Of a stretch of 64,000 nt of DNA, positions 54,098 through 64,000 are shown piece after piece. Origin of the DNA: Engraulis encrasicolus (Eukaryota; Chordata; Actinopteri; Clupeiformes; Engraulidae); contig NC_085862.1 in NCBI RefSeq assembly GCF_034702125.1, forward strand, positions 16,759,627 to 16,823,626. Reading direction: 5' to 3'. Below the pieces are notes generated by a model. That model had not been told where the DNA came from. It saw nothing but the letters and a program-made list of their open reading frames with translations, and made no database searches. A program made the translations under genes and the position numbers. Numbering within the stretch: position 1 is the stretch's first letter; every line of letters starts with the position of its first letter.

Positions 54098-54170
54098 TGG
54101 GCAGGGGGTGGGTCATCAGAGGGGCATGATTGGACACAATAGACAGCTAAGAGTGAGAGAAAGAGTGTGT

Positions 54171-54183
<13 letters not shown>

Positions 54184-54201
<18 letters not shown>

Positions 54202-54290
54202 GGGGGGTGTATGACTGGACAAAATGGACAACTAAGAGTGAGAGAAAGTGTGTGTGTGTGTGTGGTGGTGTGTGTGTGTGTGGGGGGGGT
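54184..54290 (+). repeat. (TG)n / poly-G tract, partly duplicated
   Basis: A TG run with about 24 G, then a second similar block; TGACTGGACAAAATGGACAA resembles TGATTGGACACAATAGACAG about 100 bases earlier, so an approximately 100-base unit appears twice after the stop codon. Confidence 0.8.
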
Positions 54291-54299
54291 TACCTTTAA

Positions 54300-54975
54300 A
54301 TATAAGTGCACTATTTTTCCGAGTTGTCTGCAATGTTTTAGAGTTCTCCTCACAGTTTCCTTGATGTTTGCTGCCAGGGCTGTAGTATTCCAGTCAAGAC
54401 TCGGACTTGAGTACAGGTTCAAGTCCATTTTCCAATTACCGTACTTGTCTTGGACACGCTATTAGTTTGGATCCAGACTTGTCTTATACTCGGACACTGG
54501 TCTTGCCAAATAGGCTTTTGGACTCACCCGAGTAATTTTCTTTAGAAAAGGCTACTGGCCATCACACATTCTAAAGTGGAGCTTGAAATCCAGTAACATG
54601 GCCTACAAGTTTGTCTTCACATGCATGGTGCATGGCATATAGGTTTAACACTGACCGACAAGTGACTCGGACTCTAATCTTTCACACAGGAATTCTATAG
54701 CAAGTTCTTCTGCCACATAAAACAGGACAGAAGCCATATTTCACTACAAAAACGGTTGTTATGTATCACTTGGTGAGTTGCACATTCTTGAATATAAAGA
54801 GTGGCTTTAAGAACAGATATGGATATGCCCATAGACGGCCATCCTAAGGCCGGTTCGAACAAAATCCAAATTAGCCAAATAACAGAGATATCAGCAAGGA
54901 TCAAATAAACGGTGAGAGGTGACTTTAAAACATTGCAGACAACTCAGAACATTTTCAAAATAGTCCACTTATGAG
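54300..54975. mobile_element. Inverted-repeat element just downstream of the Q-rich gene
   Basis: TAAGTGCACTATTTTTCCGA..TTGTCTGCAATGTTTTA (54303-54340) is inverted at 54926-54972. It starts about 200 bases after the stop codon; the AATAAA at 54904 lies inside it. Confidence 0.7.
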
Positions 54976-55528
54976 GGTCGATGTCGATCTCAAATTACAC
55001 CCAAAAATCCTATAAAAAATCCAAATAAATTAAACAAAAAAATCCAAATACATTTCTTTGTTGTCAAGGAGATTTTTTTGCTTCTCAGAAAATGAGTGGA
55101 TGGATAATATGATATAACCATATAATGAAAGAAAACCATGAAATAAATATCATTATAACATTAAATAAAAGGTGAACACAAACTGAAACTGCATGTCTTG
55201 TGTACTTTGTCATCTGAAAGTGAATGAAAATGTCCTTTACAAGTTTTTATTTTCTTAAAAAAACATTACACTTTAGACTTGCATGCAAAATAATGTTACA
55301 CCGACCCAACCATTTCAGATATCTGCATTATTTTATGAAATTTTCCTGATAACAGGGACAACATACTTATTAGGCCACTCAAAATAATAAACAAATACTT
55401 ATACAGTATGTCCTTGTTAAAAACTCTTAATGTGAGCTACTTTGACCAAAACAGCCAAAATACTTTAGGCCTATATATATGACTATTTCGGATAGACATG
55501 CTGTAGCAGCATGAGGACTGCATCTGTG

Positions 55529-56104
55529 TTCCAATATGCGACCTTGCGTCCTCCACTTGTGCTTGTGACCTTGTACCAGGAAGTAATATGTCATGAAAAA
55601 GTAGAGGGCTGGAGGGCTGCGGCGTTCAAGTGGTAAAACTGGTGGTGGTTTGAAGGTGCTCTTTGGCCAAGACGTAGAAAATATCAAAAAAAGGCAGGAC
55701 GCCAAGGAACTCTTCTAAGATAAAACCGCTTTATTAACAAGGCTAGTTCATGTTTGAACTTAAATAATTAAAAATACTGCCACTGCCAACATGTTTCGGC
55801 CGCTACAGGGCCTTCATCATTTATCTTAGAAGAGTGCCTTGGCGTCCTGCCTTTTTTTGAAGTAATATGTCATGTTGACATCACTGACAACAGCATTATA
55901 TTTCACTATCTCGTAAAGGCTCAATTGTAAAGTCATTTTCTCATTTGCAAACTGGATGGTAAATGAAGAATAGTCCCCCAAAAATTGTTTTGGCTTGGCT
56001 GACAGCGGGGAAATTTTATTGTTTTCTCCACGGAGGTGGGGCTTGCCTTGAAGGCGGGGCGAGGCCACAAGCACAAGTGGAGGACGCAAGGTAGCATATT
56101 GGAA
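55529..56104. mobile_element. MITE with ~43-bp terminal inverted repeats, interrupted by a second element
   Basis: TTCCAATATGCGACCTTGCG... at the left and its complement at the right (56062-56104) differ at only a few bases over about 43. The element is split by the insertion listed next. Confidence 0.85.
55580..55874. mobile_element. Foldback element inserted in the preceding MITE
   Basis: GAAGTAATATGTCATG occurs at 55580-55595 and 55859-55874, the pattern of a 16-base target duplication. Between them, AAAAAAAGGCAGGACGCCAA.. (55686-55721) and its complement (55822-55858) form a stem of about 36 bases. Confidence 0.7.
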
Positions 56105-56312
56105 TGCAACCTATGTGTGTGGCCGTGCGCGTGTGTACTTCAGCAATGAGCACTGCACAGCAAAAGCATCACTACTTGACACAGTCATCGCCAATGTCCT
56201 GTATTTCCATCTCCTGACCACCAGAGGTCAGTGCTCCTCCTCTGCTCCTCAGCTTGAGCCAACTCACAGCAGCCACCAGCCCGAGAAACACACAGCTAAG
56301 TCGTGCCTGTAC

Positions 56313-56652
56313 CTAGGGATGTGCAACTGGAGGCCCCAGGGCCACATGTGGCCTGCCTCCTCACTCAATGCGGCTCGAAGATAAAACCATAGACCTAATT
56401 TTAAAAATAATATTAATAATAGACTATATATTTTTAAAAACGACTACTGGATCAGTCTTTTGTAATTATACTGTTGGCCAATAGTGTATTGAGTATAGAA
56501 TATTCATTCCTTCCAAACAATATGGGCAGTCAGTGAGCAACTCAGCACCTCCATCTCTGCGAATTGGAGTCAAATCCGTGGTCATGTGGCCCTCCGATGG
56601 TGTGGTAATGAAAAAACATAGCCCTCCTCATCATAGAAGTTGCCCATCCCTG
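56313..56652. mobile_element. hAT-like repeat downstream of the Q-rich gene
   Basis: The start TAGGGATGTGCAACT and end AGTTGCCCATCCCTG are imperfect inverted repeats typical of short hAT elements. A clean 8-base flanking duplication is not visible, so the ends are approximate. Confidence 0.55.
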
Positions 56653-56981
56653 CCGTCCACCCTGTAGAACAAAGAGACAACACTTAAACTGCTCCTCACA
56701 CACCTAGAAGATATCCCTTTCAAGGCAATCTGGACCTGCACTGCGTCTTCTGAAATGCAGCATTGAATGATATTCTCCAAGTCTTTAGGCCTACAGTACA
56801 CCCCTGCGAGGTTTTGAGATGAACAGGGAGTAATTGCAGCTGTCCACAGTCACTCTGCCCCTCAGATCCTCAGCATGGCCACAGACTTTTTACGAGAGTC
56901 TACAGTTAGAACCTTTTTTTGAATAACTTTCTGACAGTATACCAATTGGGCACAGACCTATGATTGCAAAAGTCGAACTAC

Positions 56982-57071
<90 letters not shown>
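56982..57071 (+). repeat. (ATT)n trinucleotide microsatellite
   Basis: About 29 ATT units, one of the longer pure trinucleotide runs in the window. Confidence 0.98.
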
Positions 57072-57074
<3 letters not shown>

Positions 57075-57928
57075 ATTAACCAGGAGGAAAAGACCCATTG
57101 AGTCACAATGACTCTTCTTCCAGGGAGTCCTGGCCAAGAGGGAGCAAGTTAAAAGTTACAAAAGAAAAACACAAAAGAGGACAAAACTACCAAATTAGAA
57201 TTTGCGCCAATGAAAGAAGCAAAGAAGCAAATCATGTGTGTCTTCAAACTTTAGCTTGTCATAGAGAATGTCTGCCATCTCATATAAATAACCTACTCTA
57301 AATAGAAAGTTCCTTTACATGTTTTTTGCAACTTTGGGCGTTTGTGATAGGCTATATTCATTATTTCTGGATGTATGGTAGAAATCGGTGCAACACCGGA
57401 ACTATTATCAAACTTCAGCGCGGGGGGAATGTTGATGGAGAGGGACCGAGGCTCGTAGCTGCTTGGGACAAAGTGGAGAGAGAGGGAGAGAGGCATAAGA
57501 AAGTCTGTTATTTGTCATAATGCACAAACCCTGTGCTCTTTTTCATATTTAGCGACCTTGTCGACTTGTTTAGAAGAGGATGTCGGAGTTGGCTTTTTGT
57601 TCATACTTGGACCTAATCTGTTGACGTTTGTCTTGAAAGGAGTTGCTCGCGATTGCCAAGTATGCATGTCCTGTCATGTTGGACAGAGCTATCAGCACAA
57701 CTTGCACCTAAGCTAAGACTTGAGTTTTGCAATTATGACCTGGGAGTTTCTAAGTAAAACTCCTACTTCGATAAGGACCGAAATCGATTTGCCGGTTTTA
57801 CCTTAGCCCTGCTGACCAAACAAGTATATCAATTGTAATTCGCCCCTTGGAGGTTATCTGACAGATCACTGTCCAGCTTGCTGTATTTATTCGTGGCTAT
57901 AACCTTCGATGACATTTGAGAGACCACA

Positions 57929-60900
57929 ATGGAATTGGTGTGTGCACGCCTTGGAAGGTACAATGCTTTAAGTTCCCTTTTGACCAGAAGCCGAAGATTT
58001 CTTCACAATGTCAAGTCGCCTGAATGTTATTTTGTCGGTAGGCCTATGCATGATCTACTGAAATGCACCACACATAGGACTTCAAACCCTTCTGGAAGCA
58101 TTAGATTTTTATCGAATTCAAACAATACATGGAATCCTTCAAGATGTCTTGCCTTAAGTCGACCAAGTCTATGTCGAAATGCAAAGACAAACTTCAACAT
58201 GTTTGGCATCCACCAGTGCAATGGGAATGTCACAACCCTCTCAGCTGTCATCCTACATCAAAGGCACTTCCACACCTCTGGACGTCAACATGCTTTACCA
58301 GCCCCGCTGCTGTGGCTTATTCTGAAGCCTATTCAAAAACTCCTGGCTATCATACTAGGCAGGTAAGTCACCAAACTACTGGGGTTCTTAATGGTACAGT
58401 ATCATGTTCTTGTTGATGTATGACTAGAAGGAATTTCTCTGAATGTTAAAGGATTCAGTTCAACTTCTTACTGTAATTCAAATTCAGTTCAACATCTGGT
58501 GTTGTACAGCCAACACAAATTCCTCCCATGTGTTACACTCTCAAATGAGAATTTGGCACAACCCTGGTATCACTGGCTTTTACTTTCAGCTATTCAAATT
58601 CCACAATGATGACATTGTCTCGCTATTTGTTTGCATGCAGGAGCATCAGGAAGTGGTGGGTTTCACTTCCTGCTAACAAACGGCAGTTGCTGCGTGAGAC
58701 TGCTTGGCGGCGGAGATGGCACCTGGTGGCGGCGGCGGCGGGCCTGCTGGTTGTCCTGGCGATCTTCCTCCTCACCCACCTGGACGAGTCGCCCGTGACC
58801 GGCCGCACCAGACTGCTGGTCTTCAGCAGGGAGAACTTCCTGGAGTTGGCCAACGTCACTGCGGAAGGGGTGAGGGTTGTTGTTGTTACACAGAACTGTA
58901 CAGTATATGAAGATTTTTGGTGTTGATATTTGCAGGGCCAGTTGAGCTGAATCTAATTGCTTTATCATTTCATTGAAACCGTGCAAGGCAACAGACATTG
59001 AGGAGCAGGGCAAAAGGACTTGCAAATACATTAATTCCTTCAGCCAGCATATGACTGGTTGATTGTAAACCATCAGGATTCCCATCTGATTCCCATCTGA
59101 TGCAATGCCTCCTGTCTCTCTCCTCAGATTTGCTTCAGAATGCGTTTGTTGCAAAGATTCTGTTAAAGGTTCTGTTAAAAGCAGGACTTGCACATTGCTC
59201 CTGTTAAACACAGCCCATAAATCCATGAACTGCATTTCGACATAGCTTCACCCTCCCCATCCATCTGCATCCCTGTCTTTCCCTATCTCTTCTCAGGTTT
59301 CCTAGTCATGTCCTTTGTTCTGTTAAAAGTTCTGCTAAAAGCAGGACTCACTTGCACATTGGTCCTTGTAAATACCTCATCATGTTAAAGGAATAGTCCA
59401 CCCATTTTTGATTTTCACATGTTTGCAGTATCCCCAAGCATTATTCATGAATGTGCGTATAATTTTCTTCTTAGTGTTTTCAGTACTTGGATTTATTGAC
59501 TCAGAATTATTAGCATAGCTTAGCATAATCACTGGAAGTAAATGGGAACGTTAGCATCAAGCCTTACATTACATTAATTTTAAAGTAGTTTATAAGTACA
59601 GTTGAGAATGTTTTGTTTGTATCCATAGACTTGCATTGCTACGCTTAATTTGGCTATATTGTTGAAGTAGGCAATGCAAGCACATCATAGACAAAAATGA
59701 TATGCACACTCATGAATAATGCTCGGAAATACTGCAAATATGTGAAAATAAAAATATGGTGGACTGTTCCTTTAAAGGTGCACTGTGTATGATGGTGGCC
59801 ACAGTAGGTATTGCAACTATGCTAATCATTGAAACTGTGCTGCCTGATGCAAAACTTAATGTTTTCATGAATTTTACTAGTATTACCAAAATATTGTAAG
59901 TTTTACAGCTAAAAGAGAAGATCCCCATTGGAAATAAACTACTAAAGATATTACACAGTACTCCTTAAAATCAATGAATGAATGTACCTTCATCTTTTTC
60001 GGAAAGTGCGCTCAACTCCCAACCATTTCTTACAAGGTCTTCGGGTGCGAGCAAACAGCAAAGTTCATATTTGGTGCCGGCCATCATCCTCTGTAAAGAC
60101 GCTAAAGAAGGCTTAGGCCGAAACTTCTGTCCGTCACGATGACCCACTAGATTAAACTACTGGAATGACACCCGAGAGTGCAGCTTTTTTTTTACTAAAT
60201 ATGAATGTACCTTCACCCTTCCCATCTACGTATCTGCATCCCTTCCTTCCCTATCTCCTCTCCTCAGTACGTGCAGGAGTTTGAAGACTCCTTCATCCCC
60301 CTGAGCGACCCGCGTCAGGAGGTGGTGGAGCGGGTCATCGAGCACCTGGCCCACAGGAACCAGGACATCCCACAGCTCTCCGACGTCTCCTGGACCGTGC
60401 ACGTGGTGGACAGTCCCACCGTCAATGCCTTCGTGCTGCCGGTAGGACCTTTAGACTGACCAGTGTTTCCCAACACAATTTTTCTCATGCATCATAACTC
60501 ACCAACCTTTGCTACCCTAGTCAAAGACATTATGAATCACAAAATGTGTGTTAGTTGACCAGAAGGAGGATATTAAAGTGAAAGCGAAAGTGAAAGCGAA
60601 AGTGAAAGCCCATTGGGAAACTCCAACTCCCATTGTCATTGTGACACAGCACTCCACAGCACACAAGTGAACACTGCACACTGCACACAACGAAATTGCA
60701 TTTATGCCTCACCCGTGCAAGGGGGCAGCCCTCAGTGGCGCCCCATGGGGAGCAGTGCGGTGGGACGGTACCATGCTCAGGGTACCTCAGTCATGGAGGA
60801 GGATGGGGGAGAGCACTGGTTGATTACTCCCCCCACCAACCTGGCAGGTCGGGAGTCGAACCGGCAACCTCTGGGATGCAAGTCTGACGCCCTAACCGTT

Positions 60901-61570
60901 CACCCATGACTGCCCATATTTATGACTGACATATTTATGGTTTACTGAATAATCATCTGAAGGGTTAGTATTGCCGAAGTTCCAAAGAACAGTAGGTTCG
61001 TTGAATCAGTGATATTCAGTACTTGGCAGCTATATTGAGGCAATATGCGGACAGCTGAGACCCCTATCCCCCCCCCTTCCAAAAATAAATAAATTGAGAA
61101 ACAATGCTTTGACTGACCAGTCTCTAAACTTCAGTCAGGAGAGGGCGAACTTTTCTGATGGCTTGTGTGCCACATATAGAAACGAAATAAGTCCTGCTAT
61201 TAGCTTACCAGTGCAAAGAGGAATCCACTCTGCTTTCCAAAAGAAACATATACCCTGTTGAACAGGTAAAGACTTAATGGCTCATATGTTTGTGTCCGTT
61301 TGTCCATAATTCAGGCAATATGAAAGTAGCGAGCAAAGAAGGTTTTTTTTTTTCAATTTTGAAAAATGAGAATAGCTGTGGCCACTGGCCAGCATAAATC
61401 ATGTCATGATTAGTAGACTTAAAGTTCATTGAATGCCTTCACGTTGTTGTTCTGTGCCGCAGAATGGGAAAGTGTTTGTGTTCACGGGAATGCTGGAGGC
61501 CGTGGCAGACATCCATCAGCTGACCTTCATCCTGGGCCACGAGATGGCCCACGCCCTAATAGGACACGCT
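57929..61570 (+). CDS. oma1: Mitochondrial inner-membrane zinc metalloprotease OMA1, first 4 coding exons (partial)
   Basis: Exons 57929-58362, 58641-58869, 60268-60441 and 61463-61570 join in frame to 315 residues; the rest lies beyond the window. The poorly conserved, Arg- and Ser-rich N-terminus ([20 protein letters not shown]) fits a mitochondrial presequence. [20 protein letters not shown] matches the human FHTSPRFQAAPVPLLLMILK region, and [14 protein letters not shown] matches RGIRKWWQALPPNK. One transmembrane helix is at about 172-192, followed by [29 protein letters not shown] and [10 protein letters not shown] lead into the M48-type zinc motif [13 protein letters not shown] with His305, Glu306 and His309. 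By family knowledge it cleaves OPA1 on loss of membrane potential and relays stress through DELE1. Human has HEIAH where this has HEMAH. I found no exon for the sequence after the active site in the last 2.4 kb. Confidence 0.95.
59247..59296 (+). repeat. Extra copy of the oma1 exon 3 acceptor region, in intron 2
   Basis: TTCACCCTCCCCATC...ATCTGCATCCCT...TTTCCCTATCTC.TCTCAG matches the 55 bases ending at the real acceptor (60213-60267). It ends in a plausible but probably unused AG. The exon itself is not copied. Confidence 0.7.
59385..59775. mobile_element. MITE with TTAA ends in oma1 intron 2
   Basis: Ends TTAAAGGAATAGTCCACC and GGTGGACTGTTCCTTTAA are inverted repeats; further inside, TTATTCATGAATGTG and ACTCATGAATAA also pair. 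Shares its right TTAA with the next element. Confidence 0.85.
59772..59968. mobile_element. MITE with TTAA ends abutting the previous one
   Basis: Starts TTAAAGGTGCACTGTGTA, like the element at 49.77 kb, and ends ATTACACAGTACTCCTTAA. Internal sequence (GTGGCCACA..TATTGCA) matches the 49.77 kb copy, with deletions. Confidence 0.75.
60573..60916 (-). mobile_element. tRNA-derived SINE, copy 3, in oma1 intron 3
   Basis: Reverse-complement copy of the 41.7 kb element, including the B-box (GGAGTCGAACC read on +) and the simple GTGAAAGCGAAA tail at the low-coordinate end. The high similarity between the two copies suggests recent activity. Confidence 0.85.
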
Positions 61571-61804
61571 GTAAGTACACATGCACATTACCTAGACTAG
61601 GTACCTAAACATAGGGCCTATTAAAAATCGCAACAAAAATCGCACCTTTCACTTCATGCCGCAACAAAATCGCAACAACATAGTAAGAAGCTCCGCAACT
61701 TTTGTCACGATTTTCTGGAAATCCTCGTGCCCCATCTGGCAATTCAGATCGCAAATTTTTGAGAAAATGCCCGCGATTTCCTGGTGGGACTGCCTAGTGA
61801 TAAC

Positions 61805-61850
61805 GCCATGGCTTCATAGAACACGCTGTAAGCACACATGCATGCTACCT
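61805..61850 (+). repeat. Extra copy of the oma1 exon 4 donor region, in intron 4
   Basis: ATAGAACACGCTGTAAGCAC-ACATGCATGCTACCTAG resembles 61560-61596, which spans the end of exon 4 and its donor. The catalytic-motif sequence upstream is not preserved. Confidence 0.6.
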
Positions 61851-62805
61851 AGTGATCAGTCTGCCACTAGAGGTTGTGAGTGTGCATTGACTGTCATGCC
61901 CTTGAGTATGGTACCCCAAGAGGTCAGGGTTCGAGTCCTGGTTGGGCAGCTCTACTCTCCTTAGCAGAAGTGGTGTTAGTGGTGTCAGAAGCGGGATGGC
62001 TATCATGAGGCCATTGTGGGCTCACCCGGTCAGAGTTGAGTCTCGAGGTCCGAGTTCGAGGCTCGGAGCGGCACTTCTACTCGCCTTCGCTACCCTATAT
62101 TGTATATCCAAAAATAATTAAGTTCTTAAGCACAGCTAATGTACAGGTGTTGGTGACGCACAGTCATATGTATTTCAGAAATGAACTAGATAAATCATTG
62201 CACACTGGTAGACTTAGTATGTGTGCTGTTAGTGTGCACAAAATATGTGTTCTACGGTATATGTAAGGAAAAACATTCGGCGAGAGGGTCCCTACTGTGG
62301 AATAGCGCACGACAGAGAGATGTAGGTCTTTGGGTAGTTCATGCACGTGATTCCTACAACTGGGGCAGTTGCAAATGGGGAGCATTACTCTATTTCATTT
62401 TTAATAATAAGGAGGGCGTTGTCAGGTTTTTGATGAGGTCAAGGGGGCATTGGGAGGCTTGTGATGAGGTCAAGGGGTCATTTGTTCAAAAGGTTGACAG
62501 CCACTGATCTAGAGACTGTCGTTGTTTCAGTGGACAGGTAGTAGAAACGACAGTCGACCACACAAATTGTGTAGGTTGTAATTCACGTCAGTGCTGACAG
62601 GGGGCCGTCAGCTTATTAGCTGGCTGTTTGTGTGTGTCCTCCAGGGTTGCTGTGCTTACTTACCATTCATATGTGCATTTATTTACTGTTGTCTAATGTG
62701 GAGAAAGCCTGAAGGGCCTGTGGGAGTTAACTAAGTTATCCTCAGTTCTCTCTGCAGAATGGAGATGTAGAGGAGTGTTCTGGGTTTCGCCGTTTTGGCA
62801 GCTGT

Positions 62806-62859
62806 CTCCCTCTCTCCCTCTCCCTCTCTCTATCCCTCTCCCTCTCCCTCTCTCTCTCC

Positions 62860-62908
<49 letters not shown>

Positions 62909-63002
62909 CCTCTCCCTCTCCCTCTCCCTCTCCCTCTCCCTCACTCTCTCTCTCCCTCTCTGTCTCTCCCTCTCCCTCTCCCTCTCCCTCTCCCACTCCC
63001 GC
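62806..63002 (+). repeat. (CT)n / CCCTCT repeat
   Basis: About 195 bases of CT and CCCTCT units. A (GA)n block follows at 63.23 kb, so the two could pair as an inverted structure. Confidence 0.96.
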
Positions 63003-63217
63003 TAGCAGAAGGAAAGGGGTGGCCACCCTGTCTTCTCTGCGCCTGCTGTGCTGTGCTGTGCTGTGCTGTCCGCCCGAGCAAGATGGTTGTCTCGTAAGCG
63101 GCCCTTTAAAACGTTTCATCTGCGCTGATGGCAGGCAGCAGCTTTCAAGTCGGGGGGGGGCGTTGGGTGGAATTATAATAAAGATGACAGCAGCGTTACA
63201 GACACATGGACAGCGGA

Positions 63218-63367
<150 letters not shown>

Positions 63368-64000
63368 GGGAGGGAGGGAGGAATAGAGATGGGGGGTGCA
63401 AGGAAGAGATCAAGAAGTAGGGTAGAGGGAGGGAGTGGGGAGGGATGAGAGGGGGATATGCTGCTGGTGAATTTTAAGAGGGCCGCTGCCATTAATTGCA
63501 CTCTTATTGCATCAGTCAGCGGGGAACGCGTGCGGGTGTCGACAGGTGTCAAAGCTGGATCGCCCACCAGTGCCAGCGTTAGTGGTGAAGGGACGTCGCC
63601 GGCTTTGGGCAGAGGTGGCAACGGGGTCACTTGTGTCACATGCTGTCCTGTGTGGCACCTTTCCCCCACTCCTCCCCTTCTCTGCTCCCTCCACACCACC
63701 CTCCGTGTCTCTGGAGGGTAGTACAAATATACTGTTGGGGAATTTAGACTGTGTATGTGTGTGAGGGAGATAAGAGAGAGACTGTCCATTGTCAGAAAAA
63801 GAGGGCTTGTTAGTCAGACTACTATGTAGTCACATAACTCCCTTGACATGTCATTGCTTTGTTTTGTCATTTTTGTAATATTTGCTGAAAGGAAGGCATT
63901 TAATGCACCTCTCCCTTGCCTCTCTCACTACAGGTGCCATTCCCAGCTTGCTATCTAATTCCAGTGTTTAAGGCTTAATTTATACATGGGTTCACCTGAC

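Noticed and set aside
47529..57928. A tacstd2 or jun gene, expected from mammalian synteny
   Set aside because: No thyroglobulin-type, transmembrane or bZIP coding sequence is visible between mysm1 and oma1 or elsewhere in the window.

Overview
This window is nuclear DNA of a ray-finned (teleost) fish. The genes are split by GT-AG introns, their proteins match vertebrate PRRX1, MYSM1 and OMA1, and the non-coding DNA is full of (CA)n/(GA)n microsatellites, tRNA-derived SINEs and short inverted-repeat DNA transposons typical of teleosts. I cannot name the species. No bacterial, viral or CRISPR-type system is present.

Layout. 1-9.3 kb: non-coding DNA upstream of prrx1, with a SINE, microsatellites and a polypurine block of about 1 kb (4.3-5.25 kb). 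9.59-18.2 kb: the complete homeobox gene prrx1 (+; 4 coding exons, 242 aa), with repeats in its introns and a long (CA)n in its 3'UTR. 18.2-33.3 kb: a gene-poor stretch of microsatellites, small hAT-type and other dispersed repeats, plus several unique blocks that could be regulatory. 33.39-37.05 kb: a predicted unrecognised minus-strand gene (7 exons, 180 aa, helical then acidic), head-to-head with mysm1. 37.59-47.53 kb: the complete histone H2A deubiquitinase gene mysm1 (+; 20 coding exons, 852 aa, SANT-SWIRM-MPN/JAMM), including one intron with U12-type signals. 49.14-54.10 kb: a predicted unrecognised 3-exon gene (+; 548 aa) with a long glutamine-rich C-terminal half; its second intron carries a 2.6 kb hAT-like insertion with nested elements. 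57.93-61.57 kb and beyond: the first four coding exons of the mitochondrial metalloprotease gene oma1 (+), including its HExxH zinc motif; the rest lies outside the window.

MYSM1 and OMA1 are neighbours in mammals in the same order and orientation, with TACSTD2 between them. Here the glutamine-rich gene sits in that slot but does not look like TACSTD2. prrx1 on the same segment is not the human arrangement (PRRX1 is on 1q, MYSM1/OMA1 on 1p). The genes do not form a pathway: PRRX1 is a mesenchymal transcription factor, MYSM1 a chromatin deubiquitinase and OMA1 a mitochondrial stress protease. The points most worth following are the two unrecognised genes, the long (TG)n tracts at mysm1 splice sites, the U12-type intron, and the strongly over-represented palindrome TAGGCCTA.
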